Assembly: GCA_038065635.1 (NCBI GenBank)
Contig: JBBTQP010000044.1
Location: forward strand, 1-28,383
DNA from: JAHJFW01 sp038065635
Lineage (GTDB): Bacteria; Patescibacteriota; Patescibacteriia; 2-12-FULL-60-25
Direction of reading: 5' to 3'
Length of the DNA: 28,383 nt
A program made the translations under genes and the position numbers. Below are positions 1 through 6,890 of this stretch, piece by piece; within the stretch, counting starts at the first letter, position 1, and every line of letters begins with the position of its first letter. The notes beneath the pieces are model-generated. The model was not told the DNA's origin. It did not search any database and saw nothing but the letters and a program-made list of their open reading frames with translations.

Positions 1-1051
1 TGCCTCTTCCTGTCGCGTATTTCATATCAGGACTGACCGGGGACCCGGCTGGGAATTTGTAATAACCGGGGTCATTTCTCCACGGTGGAAACCAGTCGTG
101 TTCAAAGATGAACAAATCCAACTGGTCATAGAGCTTGGCTTCATCCAGCCGATCAAGCGGTTGCCAGTTGGCGCCAAAAACGAGGATTTTACCTTTTTGG
201 CTGGCATACTGGTGGGCATGCTTTATGAGGTTTTGCAAGACGGCGTCGGAAGCCGAATAAAGGAAATGGATGTAGTCGTTTACAAACGGAACTTTGTTCC
301 GATCATTTTTATATTGCTCTTTGTAATTATTTTTGATAATATACTGGCAGTAATTAAAACTATCTATCTGATTCACGCCTTTGCTTTTTAACTTATCTTC
401 AGTGTATTTGTTTTTGAGAAAATCTCTAAAACCATTCAAAGAATATTGATCGCATGGACCTTCGCCTGTCCACAGAGCCTGTATAGTGCCCTGGTGTTCA
501 TCAACGGTAATGCCATCAGTACCGCCATTGATATCCACTTCAATGGCTCTTTTTATATAATTCTGATAGGCCGGGTCAAGGATATTCAGGAATAAAATTC
601 CTTGTTGATATAGCGGTTTTCCATCGAACCCTTTGAGATACGAGTCCTTCAATTCCAGCGGCAGTTCTTCAACCGTTTTTGCCATAAGCGAGTTCCACGT
701 GGAGATATTTGAAAAAGCTTTTGCTCCATGACTTTGCAACTTTTGTACCCATTTAATTTTGGTTCCCACGATCGGACCGAAAGCAAATATGTTGCCATTC
801 ATGATCCAATCTTCTGGATCCTTAAAAAAAACCCGTCCGTAGATATCCACTTTTGAGGGGATGAATTGTTTAGTTGATGGAGTTGATAGCAATCCCAACA
901 AGTTAATTTTTGGCATTTGTACTCCGCCTTCGCACCACGGCGGCGCAGGCCAAGGCCCTTGGGGAGGACACGCTTTAAGCACAAACATCACAGCAGTCGC
1001 AACGACAAATAAGCCAATGACTCCAACAATTGAAATCAAAAATGTTTTCAT
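1..1051 (-). CDS. Membrane-anchored glycoside-hydrolase-like TIM-barrel protein, partial (C-terminus beyond window)
   Basis: Reading the minus strand from the ATG at 1049-1051 gives 350 codons with no stop up to the window edge, so the C-terminus is missing. Residues 3-25 are a hydrophobic helix (LISIVGVIGLFVVATAVMFV) followed by a Pro/Cys-rich linker, so the protein should be an exported, N-terminally anchored enzyme or binding protein. The rest reads like a beta/alpha barrel of glycoside-hydrolase type: a strand with FGPIVGT near 92-98, GAKAFSNIS at 109-117, an acidic strand end GTDGITVDEHQG at 177-188 (D184, E185 possible catalytic acids), FGANW at 292-296 and FIFEHDW at 314-320 (E317). 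I cannot name the family. No clear Shine-Dalgarno lies before the start. The stretch is AT-richer than the genes to its right, which fits an accessory gene. The upstream 58-aa gene lies 64 nt away and could share its promoter. Confidence 0.7.
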   Translation of the reverse strand, partial: MKTFLISIVGVIGLFVVATAVMFVLKACPPQGPWPAPPWCEGGVQMPKINLLGLLSTPSTKQFIPSKVDIYGRVFFKDPEDWIMNGNIFAFGPIVGTKIKWVQKLQSHGAKAFSNISTWNSLMAKTVEELPLELKDSYLKGFDGKPLYQQGILFLNILDPAYQNYIKRAIEVDINGGTDGITVDEHQGTIQALWTGEGPCDQYSLNGFRDFLKNKYTEDKLKSKGVNQIDSFNYCQYIIKNNYKEQYKNDRNKVPFVNDYIHFLYSASDAVLQNLIKHAHQYASQKGKILVFGANWQPLDRLDEAKLYDQLDLFIFEHDWFPPWRNDPGYYKFPAGSPVSPDMKYATGRG

Positions 1052-1115
1052 AAGATTATTTTCGCCCGAGCAAACACTTCAGAACACGATTATTATTTTC
1101 ATTGTATCAACGAGA

Positions 1116-1292
1116 TTAAGACAACCACATTTTTATCTTATCCCAAAATATCAGTGCTACTCCCAAAATAACAATTAAAGACATGGATATGGGTGCCGCG
1201 ACCCCGTACTGCCCCACTGATCCCATACTCCCCCCGACCATAATGAGACCTAAAATAACGATAATGACTCCGATAATTTTTCTTTTATTCAT
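1116..1292 (-). CDS. Small two-helix membrane protein, 58 aa
   Basis: Short ORF with ATG at 1290-1292 and TAA at 1116-1118. The product has two hydrophobic stretches, residues 6-20 (IIGVIIVILGLIMVG) and about 34-50 (ISMSLIVILGVALIFW), joined by a Gly-rich turn, and a basic N-terminus (MNKRK), so it should sit in the membrane as a helical hairpin. A near-consensus promoter lies 64 nt upstream (1356-1384), which is the main reason to treat it as real. No Shine-Dalgarno is visible. It lies upstream of the glycoside-hydrolase-like gene and may be co-transcribed with it. I do not recognise the family and infer no function. Confidence 0.6.
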   Translation of the reverse strand: MNKRKIIGVIIVILGLIMVGGSMGSVGQYGVAAPISMSLIVILGVALIFWDKIKMWLS

Positions 1293-1355
1293 ATTGTTGT
1301 TCTAAACATAAAAATTTAATTATCATCAACGACCTTTATTTTGATGAGCAAATCT

Positions 1356-1384
1356 ATTATAACAAATAAAAAAAATTGGTTCAA
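1356..1384 (-). promoter_or_regulatory. Sigma-70-type promoter for the 58-aa membrane protein
   Basis: On the minus strand TTGAAC (1379-1384) is followed after exactly 17 nt by TATAAT (1356-1361), a near-perfect housekeeping promoter. A 16-nt palindrome (TCAAAC GGAA GTTTGA, 1381-1396) overlaps the -35 box. It could be an operator or simply a small hairpin. Confidence 0.65.
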
Positions 1385-1396
1385 ACTTCCGTTTGA

Positions 1397-1658
1397 GCGG
1401 GCAGAAATTGTTTTTGGATTTCAAAAATCCCTTCAAAATCCTTGCCGAAGCCGAGCCCCGCCTCTGGTGCCGATGATATCGGGGCGGCAGATTTTCCCGA
1501 CAACGCGATAATTAGTCGAATGCGTGTCGGGATCCCGCATCATGGCGGAGGGGGTGAGATTCGCCCCGATACGCCTTTTTTGCAATATAGCGATCGGGAT
1601 GCCGACGGGGTACGTCGGCAAACTCACGGTAACCTTGTGGCTACGGTCCAGTCTCAGA
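1397..1658. other. Non-coding stretch downstream of tRNA-Ser
   Basis: No convincing gene. Open frames here are tRNA-derived or antisense and lack start signals and protein-like composition. The stretch holds small hairpins, for example GCCGAC/GTCGGC at 1600-1619, and a partial copy of the tRNA-Ser 3' end at 1545-1563. Confidence 0.5.
1545..1563 (-). repeat. Partial duplicate of the tRNA-Ser 3' end
   Basis: Nineteen nucleotides match the 3' end of the neighbouring tRNA-Ser (1659-1677) with one mismatch, in direct orientation and 114 bp away. Such copies can be integration (att) scars or debris of a decayed tandem tRNA. No integrase or element is visible between them. Confidence 0.45.
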
Positions 1659-1659
1659 G

Positions 1660-1746
1660 CGGAGAGGGTGAGATTCGAACTCACGGTACGGTTTCCCGTA
1701 CGGCAGATTTCAAGTCTGCTGCTTTAGACCACTCAGCCACCTCTCC
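1660..1746 (-). tRNA. tRNA-Ser (anticodon TGA)
   Basis: Minus-strand cloverleaf with acceptor GGAGAGG pairing CCTCTCC, discriminator G, D-arm GGCTGAGTGG, anticodon stem GCAGA/TCTGC around the loop CTTGAAA (anticodon TGA), a long class II variable arm (GTACGG/CCGTAC) typical of serine tRNAs, and T-loop TTCGAAT. CCA is not encoded, unlike the tRNA-Met at the right edge, so a CCA-adding enzyme would be needed. It reads codon UCA and, with wobble, other UCN codons. Confidence 0.95.
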
Positions 1747-1769
1747 GTTATAAGACCGGAAGCAAGCAA

Positions 1770-1798
1770 AAAGTACACAGTTTTCCGATTTTTGGCAA
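1770..1798 (-). promoter_or_regulatory. Possible promoter of tRNA-Ser
   Basis: TTGCCA (1793-1798), 17-nt spacer, then TACTTT (1770-1775) on the minus strand. The -35 is good and the -10 is weak. The position suits a short 5' leader removed by RNase P. Confidence 0.35.
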
Positions 1799-1805
1799 TT
1801 CTTGT

Positions 1806-1893
1806 CCCCCTCCTTACGAAGGAGGGGTTAGGGGAGGTCTCCTCCTAGGATCCGGGTTCAGACCCCCTCTAACTCCCCCTTCGTAAGGGGGAG
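1806..1893. repeat. CT/GA-rich hairpin repeat (family A, copy 1)
   Basis: Two nested palindromes (CCTCCTTACGAAGGAGG and CCCCCTTCGTAAGGGGG) flank about 40 nt, and the whole can fold back on itself. A second site with the same architecture but a different core lies at 20492-20553. It sits downstream of comF and upstream of tRNA-Ser, both on the minus strand, and could act as a transcription barrier. Confidence 0.6.
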
Positions 1894-1922
1894 GATATTC
1901 GGGACGCGGCATGCTAGTAGCT

Positions 1923-2642
1923 TCACGCACCCAGCGCTAGTGTGAAACCGTAAACTCGTTTTACTCCGGCTTCTCTAAGAACACGCGCGGCTTCCTGCAT
2001 TGTCGCTCCCGTTGTGAAAACATCGTCGGTAAGAAGTACAGCTTCCGGAATCTCCACGTCTTTTCGGATTTGGAATGCGTCTTTCACGTTCGCTTTTCTA
2101 TAAACTCCGGGCGCAAGATCCGCCTGTGCGCTCATTGATGACGAACGAGACAAGAGCGAGGATTCCTTTCCCCATGGAACAACTGTGCGACGTAGGCATT
2201 CTCCAACCATCGCGGCCTGATCAAATCCTCGCGCGCGAATCCTTTCGGGTGAGCCGATCACCGGTTGAATCGAGATCGCCGACTCCCCCGCCCACGGCCA
2301 CGGGTCACGCCTCGTTTCCGCGTATCTTCTGATAAGCGCGTCCAGCGATGGCGCGAGCTTCGTGACGTAACGGTACTTAACCGACCGGATGAGAGCGCGC
2401 AAACGAGGATCGTGATAATAGCCGATGCTCGTGAGCGATGTGAGTTGGACATCGCCAGCACGTTTACAGTCATGTTCCCGCTTTACACTTCCGCACGCAA
2501 AACACGGATCAAACTGAATAAGCTCGATCAACTCCAAACAATCTTTGCAAAACCAACAACCCGTCCGCGTATTCTTATTGCACGCAACGCAATGCGGAGG
2601 GAATATGGAGTCTAAAAGTGAGCGTAACAACTGATTTGTCAT
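1923..2642 (-). CDS. comF: ComF family amidophosphoribosyltransferase-like protein
   Basis: A 239-aa protein of ComF length and layout. The N-terminus carries zinc-binding cysteines (C18, C21, C29, C32, C35, then C47, C50, C59). The C-terminal phosphoribosyltransferase-type domain has the RARGFDQA signature near 136-143 and the PRPP-binding loop VLLTDDVFTTGAT at 202-214. ComF proteins act in natural transformation, assisting handling of incoming single-stranded DNA in the cytoplasm. The dprA gene at 15713 supports a competence pathway in this cell. The start ATG is formed by the edge of a dispersed hairpin repeat (2638-2734) and no Shine-Dalgarno precedes it. A later non-ATG start inside the first ten codons is possible, but the FPPHCVAC zinc region must be retained. 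Confidence 0.92.
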   Translation of the reverse strand: MTNQLLRSLLDSIFPPHCVACNKNTRTGCWFCKDCLELIELIQFDPCFACGSVKREHDCKRAGDVQLTSLTSIGYYHDPRLRALIRSVKYRYVTKLAPSLDALIRRYAETRRDPWPWAGESAISIQPVIGSPERIRARGFDQAAMVGECLRRTVVPWGKESSLLSRSSSMSAQADLAPGVYRKANVKDAFQIRKDVEIPEAVLLTDDVFTTGATMQEAARVLREAGVKRVYGFTLALGA

Positions 2643-2734
2643 TGCGAGGAGCGAGCACGCGACGTGGCAATCTAATCAAAGAAAAATGATTGCTCTTATT
2701 AGATTGCCGCGTCGTTGCTACTCCTCGCAATGAC
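2638..2734. repeat. Long hairpin repeat (family B, copy 1)
   Basis: Inverted repeat with arms beginning GTCATTGCGAGGAG and ending CTCCTCGCAATGAC, including the inner motif ACGTGGCAATCTAAT and its complement. Related copies lie at 15461-15643, 19122-19259 and 24442-24626. This copy supplies the comF start codon. Confidence 0.85.
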
Positions 2735-2797
2735 GGTTGTTATGATTACCACGCCACTTCTTGGGCTCGTAATGACGTTTTTATTGACGACAAACAA

Positions 2798-3388
2798 TTA
2801 CAACTCAACCTCCTTCCAACTTAAACCATCCAGCAAATATCCCCCAGCCGTCTGCTTTTCAAAAATCACGGTTACTTCCTTATATGAAACCTTTGTTGGC
2901 GCGGACGGATTTCCGGCATCTTCCGCTTGTTGAACTTGAAGAATGATTGGCATCACATCAGCGCCGGAAACCGCTGATTTACTATCTACAGCAACGACTC
3001 GCGTAACCATTCCGAAAGCCGAACCGGAAACCGGATGTTTTTTCTGCATCGCCTGTTGCTCGGACGTTAACTTTTGCTGAAACGACGGCGTGGCGTTTAT
3101 GAGCACGTCTTCGTATCCTTTGAACCCGTTCATGCTTGAACCCGAACCGATTCTCGCTACGATCGCGGACGCTAGATCTTCCAATTCTTTCACGTCTTGG
3201 GGAGTGACAACGGGCACGCTCCCACCAGTTGGGATTGTCGGCTGAACGCCGCTGGGTATTACTCCTGTCGGTAGGGTCGGCGGTTGTTCCGGCGTACTCA
3301 AAAACGGCTTGAGTAGAATCCAAATCCCGATCGCCAACAGAATCAACGCGACTAGGATAAGAAGAATGAGTTTGTTTCGTTTTTCCAT
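2798..3388 (-). CDS. Single-pass membrane protein of the type IV secretion-like operon, 196 aa
   Basis: Residues 7-27 form a strong transmembrane helix after a basic start (MEKRNK). A Pro/Thr/Gly linker follows at 30-60, then a roughly 130-residue domain with amphipathic helices (residues 66-80 and 95-115) and alternating strands near the C-terminus (VSYKEVTVIFEKQ, YLLDGLSWKEVEL). This layout, a short cytoplasmic tail, one helix and a small alpha/beta external domain, resembles VirB8/TcpC-type NTF2-fold subunits. That assignment is structural inference, not motif recognition. It begins 4 nt after the VirB4 stop, so it is almost certainly translated from the same mRNA. Confidence 0.75.
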   Translation of the reverse strand: MEKRNKLILLILVALILLAIGIWILLKPFLSTPEQPPTLPTGVIPSGVQPTIPTGGSVPVVTPQDVKELEDLASAIVARIGSGSSMNGFKGYEDVLINATPSFQQKLTSEQQAMQKKHPVSGSAFGMVTRVVAVDSKSAVSGADVMPIILQVQQAEDAGNPSAPTKVSYKEVTVIFEKQTAGGYLLDGLSWKEVEL

Positions 3389-3392
3389 ATTA

Positions 3393-5306
3393 TTAAACTT
3401 TTATTCCTTTACTTTCTTCTTCCTGCTGTTCCTTGAACTCCTTTTTCGCCTGTTCGATCTGTAGCAACTGCTTCGGGTCTGTCGTAACAATCTGATCTTC
3501 CGTATAAGAAGCAACGATCTGGATGGCGGCGTGCTTTTGACCGGCAAAAAAGATCCCCTCCCCTTTTCCTGATTCGAGCAAAAGATATTTTTCTGATTGC
3601 GTGAGAAGAAAAACGCGCGCGATAAGGTCGATCGAAGCCGGGCTTTGCTTCAACAAAAGCTGGACTGCGGAATTGGTTACGATCGCCTGACCGTAAGGCG
3701 AGGTAAGGAAATCGTTCACGTCCTGCGTGATAGTCGTAACGCCTAGATAATATTTGCGGCAGCGCTTAACGAGCGCGAAAATAAATTTCGCAGAATCTTC
3801 GGATTGCATAAGCCACCACGCCTCGTCGATCACGAGAATGCGTTTTTTACGTTCGGACCGCACCGCGTTCCAAATGAAGTTGACAATCGTGTAAATCGCC
3901 ATGGGCCGCAATTCATCTTCGAGATCTCTCACCGAAAAAATCACCATCTGGTTATCAACTTTCACCGTGGTCGGCGAGTTGAGCAATCCGGAGAACGTTC
4001 CTTCCGTGTATTTCTTTAACCGCACGACGAGATCTCCAGTCCCCTCCATCCCCTCGAGTACGTCTTGAAAATCCTGCAAAACCGGCGGTTCCACTGCGGA
4101 TAAATCCGCGCCAGGGACTATATCTTTTTTCGCGTACGTCTCGAGAAGTGCGCGATCTAGAACCGAATCTTCCGCCACCGTGACTTTTCCGAGCATCAAA
4201 CGCAGAAGTCCTTTGATGGTGATGACCGCGCTTCGGATTATATCTTCGACTGATACCGCCTCGCCGGAAGGACGTGGCAGATCGAAGGGGTTAATTTTAG
4301 ATTGAGATGCGAGAGAGATGTTCACGTAAGTGCCGCCAACTGCGTCGGAAAGGTGCTTGTATTCCATTTCCGGATCGATGACGATCACGTCGGTTCCAAG
4401 CATCATGGAGCGCAAAATCTCGAGTTTGACGGCGTAGGATTTACCCGCGCCAGACGTGGCGAAGATGACGGCGTTCGCGTTCTGAAGCGAGAAACGGTCG
4501 AACAAAATCAGAGAGTTGTTGTGGCGGTTGATTCCGTAAAGAATTCCGTTGTCTGACGTAAGCTCTGCGGACGTGAATGGAAACGACGACGCGATCGGCG
4601 AAGTGCTCATGTTGAACGAAATCATGAGTTCGTCGTTGCCAACAGGAAGCGTGGAGTTAAACCCTTGTTCCGCCTGGTAATACGCCCGCTTCGTATAAAT
4701 CAACATGGATCCGAAAGTGGATTCCACGGTCGACGTAAGGCGTTCGAGCTGTTCTTCGGACGTGGAATAAAAAGTTACGTAAAAAGCGAATTGAAAAAAG
4801 TGCTCGATTCCCTGCGTAAGGTCGTCGCGCAATTGCTCCACGTCGCGAAGTGCGGTTTCAGCGATAGGATCGCGCGGCTTTCCGGATTCGGCGTCGGTTG
4901 AAATCTGCGCCTCAAGAACTCCTACTTTTTTCTTTAATTGCTTGAGAACCACGTCCGCCTTGATCGGAAAAAAGAACATGGACACGTCCATGACCGCGTT
5001 CAAGTTGATGATAGGAGACGCCCAGCCCACGGTGACGTATCGCGGATATGTAACGATAAAAAGCGTGCGCACCAACACGTCGCCAAGTTTGACGAAGCTC
5101 GGCTCGATCTTCATGGCGCTCGGAGCGATGAGATCCTTGATGGAAGCAACGCCGCGGCGATAAACGCGCTCTTCTTCAAGCGCGATTGTCTCCACCGCCT
5201 GCTCCTTTTGGATTTCTCCCTCGCTCTGAATTTTTTCCATCCCAACGCCACCAGCGGTTATTGACGATGGTTCAAATTCCTTTTTCGGTCTTATTTCAAT
5301 GGACAT
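3393..5306 (-). CDS. virB4: VirB4-like type IV secretion ATPase
   Basis: A 637-aa protein. Residues 55-260 are the VirB4/CagE-type N-terminal region. The ATPase domain follows with Walker A SGAGKS (285-290), an IDPEMEY strand (about 310-316), Walker B RILVIDEAWW (489-498) and the downstream TTITQDV motif (524-530). The family energises substrate transfer and pilus assembly at the inner membrane. It lies between the TraC-like N-domain protein (5402-6088) and the 196-aa anchored protein. The start ATG at 5306 follows a 9-bp-unit hairpin array. No Shine-Dalgarno is apparent, and M23 is an alternative start. The charged first 45 residues are unlikely to be catalytic. Confidence 0.93.
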   Translation of the reverse strand: MSIEIRPKKEFEPSSITAGGVGMEKIQSEGEIQKEQAVETIALEEERVYRRGVASIKDLIAPSAMKIEPSFVKLGDVLVRTLFIVTYPRYVTVGWASPIINLNAVMDVSMFFFPIKADVVLKQLKKKVGVLEAQISTDAESGKPRDPIAETALRDVEQLRDDLTQGIEHFFQFAFYVTFYSTSEEQLERLTSTVESTFGSMLIYTKRAYYQAEQGFNSTLPVGNDELMISFNMSTSPIASSFPFTSAELTSDNGILYGINRHNNSLILFDRFSLQNANAVIFATSGAGKSYAVKLEILRSMMLGTDVIVIDPEMEYKHLSDAVGGTYVNISLASQSKINPFDLPRPSGEAVSVEDIIRSAVITIKGLLRLMLGKVTVAEDSVLDRALLETYAKKDIVPGADLSAVEPPVLQDFQDVLEGMEGTGDLVVRLKKYTEGTFSGLLNSPTTVKVDNQMVIFSVRDLEDELRPMAIYTIVNFIWNAVRSERKKRILVIDEAWWLMQSEDSAKFIFALVKRCRKYYLGVTTITQDVNDFLTSPYGQAIVTNSAVQLLLKQSPASIDLIARVFLLTQSEKYLLLESGKGEGIFFAGQKHAAIQIVASYTEDQIVTTDPKQLLQIEQAKKEFKEQQEEESKGIKV

Positions 5307-5310
5307 AAGA

Positions 5311-5402
5311 GAGTCGAAAGTCCGTAAAGTCTTTAAAGTCGAAAGTCATCCAAGACTTTATGGACTTTATGGACTTTATGGACTTTATGGACTTCATAGA
5401 CT
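5311..5402. repeat. Inverted array of a 9-bp unit, copy 1 (virB4 leader)
   Basis: The left part has AAAGTC units. The right part has four perfect tandem copies of GACTTTATG (5354-5389) plus degenerate copies. The two halves are complementary, so the virB4 leader RNA should fold into a long, slippable hairpin. Confidence 0.85.
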
Positions 5403-6088
5403 TATCCTTCCAACTGTAACTTTGACACATCCGTCATCCTTTGGGACTCGAACAATTCAGGATTATACACCGTGTAGTACAACTCTATGAGAGACTGCGT
5501 GTCGAGCATGGCGGCGTTCAGCGACATGGACTGCAGGCCGGACATGATCTGATTGACTCGCAACATCAAAAGTTCCTTGCTCTTCAGAAACTTCTCATCG
5601 GTGATTCTAATGGCGATCGACGGAGTAAGAATCTCTCCAAGACGAGAGAAGAATCCCTTTTGCTGATCGGTGGCCGGATTGAGTGGCACGACAACGTAAA
5701 ACCTCTTCTGCATGATCTCTCCAAGGTCAACGAGTTGCTTCACATAGTCGAGATAATCGCCGATCTGCCGACGCAGCAATTCATTCTTCTGATCTTTTTC
5801 GGAATCACGAAGCTTCAGTAGATAGTCGTCGATGTTCATGCGGCGCGACTGGATTACTACTTGAATAGAAAAATCCAGCCCGTTAAGGAACTGCATGTAT
5901 GCTTGAACGATCGCGTTTTGTTCGTCCATGGATTTGAGCGCGAAGTTGATGCTCGACACAAGCAGCACGGCGCGAATTGTTCCGTCTTTCATCACCACCA
6001 CGTCTTCCTTAATTTCCGCGATATCCAAATACCGCTGCGCCGGAACGCCTGGCTTTGCCGCTGCAAGTTTATTTTTATTCTTAGACAT
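5402..6088 (-). CDS. TraC-like / VirB4 N-terminal-domain protein
   Basis: A 228-aa soluble protein without Walker motifs. The opening RYLDIAEIKEDVVVMKDGTI followed by RAVLLVSSINFALKSMDEQN, then FLNGLDFSIQVVIQSRRMNI, is typical of the N-terminal domain of TraC/VirB4 ATPases of Gram-positive and Patescibacterial secretion systems. Here it is a separate gene upstream of the ATPase-bearing VirB4, so the ATPase module appears split into two polypeptides. It probably docks to the VirB4 ATPase and to PrgI or VirB6 at the membrane. Charged helices at 85-125 could form a coiled coil. It is flanked on both sides by 9-bp-unit hairpin arrays, and the upstream one contains the assembly gap. Confidence 0.82.
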   Translation of the reverse strand: MSKNKNKLAAAKPGVPAQRYLDIAEIKEDVVVMKDGTIRAVLLVSSINFALKSMDEQNAIVQAYMQFLNGLDFSIQVVIQSRRMNIDDYLLKLRDSEKDQKNELLRRQIGDYLDYVKQLVDLGEIMQKRFYVVVPLNPATDQQKGFFSRLGEILTPSIAIRITDEKFLKSKELLMLRVNQIMSGLQSMSLNAAMLDTQSLIELYYTVYNPELFESQRMTDVSKLQLEG

Positions 6089-6090
6089 AG

Positions 6091-6327
6091 AAAAGTCGAA
6101 AGTCTATAAAGTCTATAAAGTCTTTAAAGTCAAAAATCGTAAAATCGATTCCACTCCAAACTTTATAGACTTTACGGACTTTATNNNNNNNNNNNNNNNN
6201 NNNNNNNNNNNNNNNNNNNNNNNNNNNNNNNNNNNNNNNNNNNNNNNNNNNNNNNNNNNNNNNNNNNNNNNNNNNNNNNNNNNNACTTTATAGACTTTAC
6301 GGACTTTATGAACTTTATAGACTTCAT
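6091..6327. repeat. Inverted array of a 9-bp unit, copy 2 (contains the assembly gap)
   Basis: Left arm with repeated AAAGTCTAT-type units (6091-6132). Right arm with TTTATAGAC/TTTACGGAC units on both sides of 100 N. The sequence on the two sides of the gap is nearly identical (ACTTTATAGACTTTACGGACTTTATG), so the true array length is unknown. Confidence 0.8.
6185..6284. other. Assembly gap (100 N)
   Basis: Exactly 100 N, a conventional placeholder for a gap of unknown size, lying inside a 9-bp tandem array. Genes on both sides (PrgI and TraC-like) are complete, so probably only repeat sequence is missing, though a small gene cannot be excluded. Confidence 0.98.
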
Positions 6328-6328
6328 A

Positions 6329-6763
6329 CTATTCCTCCTCCGCCTTATAAACTCCTCCGGTATTAACCGTGAGCGATAAGTCTCGCAAACGACTGCGGCT
6401 TGGCGCTTCTTTTCGTACCGTACGTTGAACCACAACAGTCACCAGCGGTTTGAGCAATTCGCGAAGCTCCGCATCGAGCGGACGCTTATCCCATACGCGA
6501 AGTTTCGGACGAGTTTTGGTTTGAAGAAAGTTGACGAAGAAGACGTGGAACGGCTGACCGTTCACTTTCATGAACGAAAAAGTCGCGGCAAACGCGGCGG
6601 TTACGAGAGCGATCGCAACAAAGTATCCGAACGAAAAAATCTTATATTCGATAAAAATCACGAGTACCGCCGCCAAACAAATCAAAAACTGCCGAACCGT
6701 GATCGGCCCGAGAATCTGATCTTCCTTGTCGATGAATTGTGGAACTATAAATTTTTCAGGCAT
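6329..6763 (-). CDS. PrgI family protein (VirB3-like secretion component)
   Basis: A 144-aa membrane protein with the PrgI signature: VPQFIDKEDQILGPITVRQF at 7-26, two transmembrane helices at about 25-41 and 45-64, then VNGQPFHVFFVNFL and a P-K-L-R-V-W segment (about 86-91). PrgI proteins are the VirB3 counterpart in Gram-positive and CPR type IV secretion systems and sit next to the VirB4 ATPase. Gene order agrees. The tail (100-144) is basic then acidic and probably cytoplasmic. There is no Shine-Dalgarno. The leader is a 9-bp-unit hairpin array. Confidence 0.9.
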   Translation of the reverse strand: MPEKFIVPQFIDKEDQILGPITVRQFLICLAAVLVIFIEYKIFSFGYFVAIALVTAAFAATFSFMKVNGQPFHVFFVNFLQTKTRPKLRVWDKRPLDAELRELLKPLVTVVVQRTVRKEAPSRSRLRDLSLTVNTGGVYKAEEE

Positions 6764-6772
6764 GGATGGTAA

Positions 6773-6890
6773 TAGTCTATCAAGTCCATCAAGTCCTTAA
6801 AGTCTGTAAAGTCATTGGAAAGAGTTTTTCATTAATTAATTCGATTACTTTATAGACTTTATGAACTTTACAGACTTTATAGACTTGTTC
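6773..6890. repeat. Inverted array of a 9-bp unit, copy 3 (prgI leader)
   Basis: Left arm with AAGTCCATC/AAAGTCTGT units (6776-6813), an AT-rich middle, and right arm with ACTTTATAG/ACTTTATGA/ACTTTACAG units (6847-6886). It has the same plan as the arrays at 5311 and 6091, and all three lie in gaps of the same operon. Confidence 0.8.

Noticed and set aside
1..1300. Prophage or transposon at the left end
   Set aside because: AT-rich composition and a tRNA 3'-end repeat hint at transfer, but no integrase, transposase or terminal repeats are visible in this window.
1442..1753. Open frame running through the tRNA-Ser region on the plus strand
   Set aside because: Its C-terminal part is the antisense translation of the tRNA (GEIRTHGTVSRTADFKSAALDH type), a known annotation artefact.
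5354..5398. CRISPR-like regular array
   Set aside because: Units of 9 bp are contiguous with no spacers and no cas genes are nearby; it is a simple tandem/inverted array.
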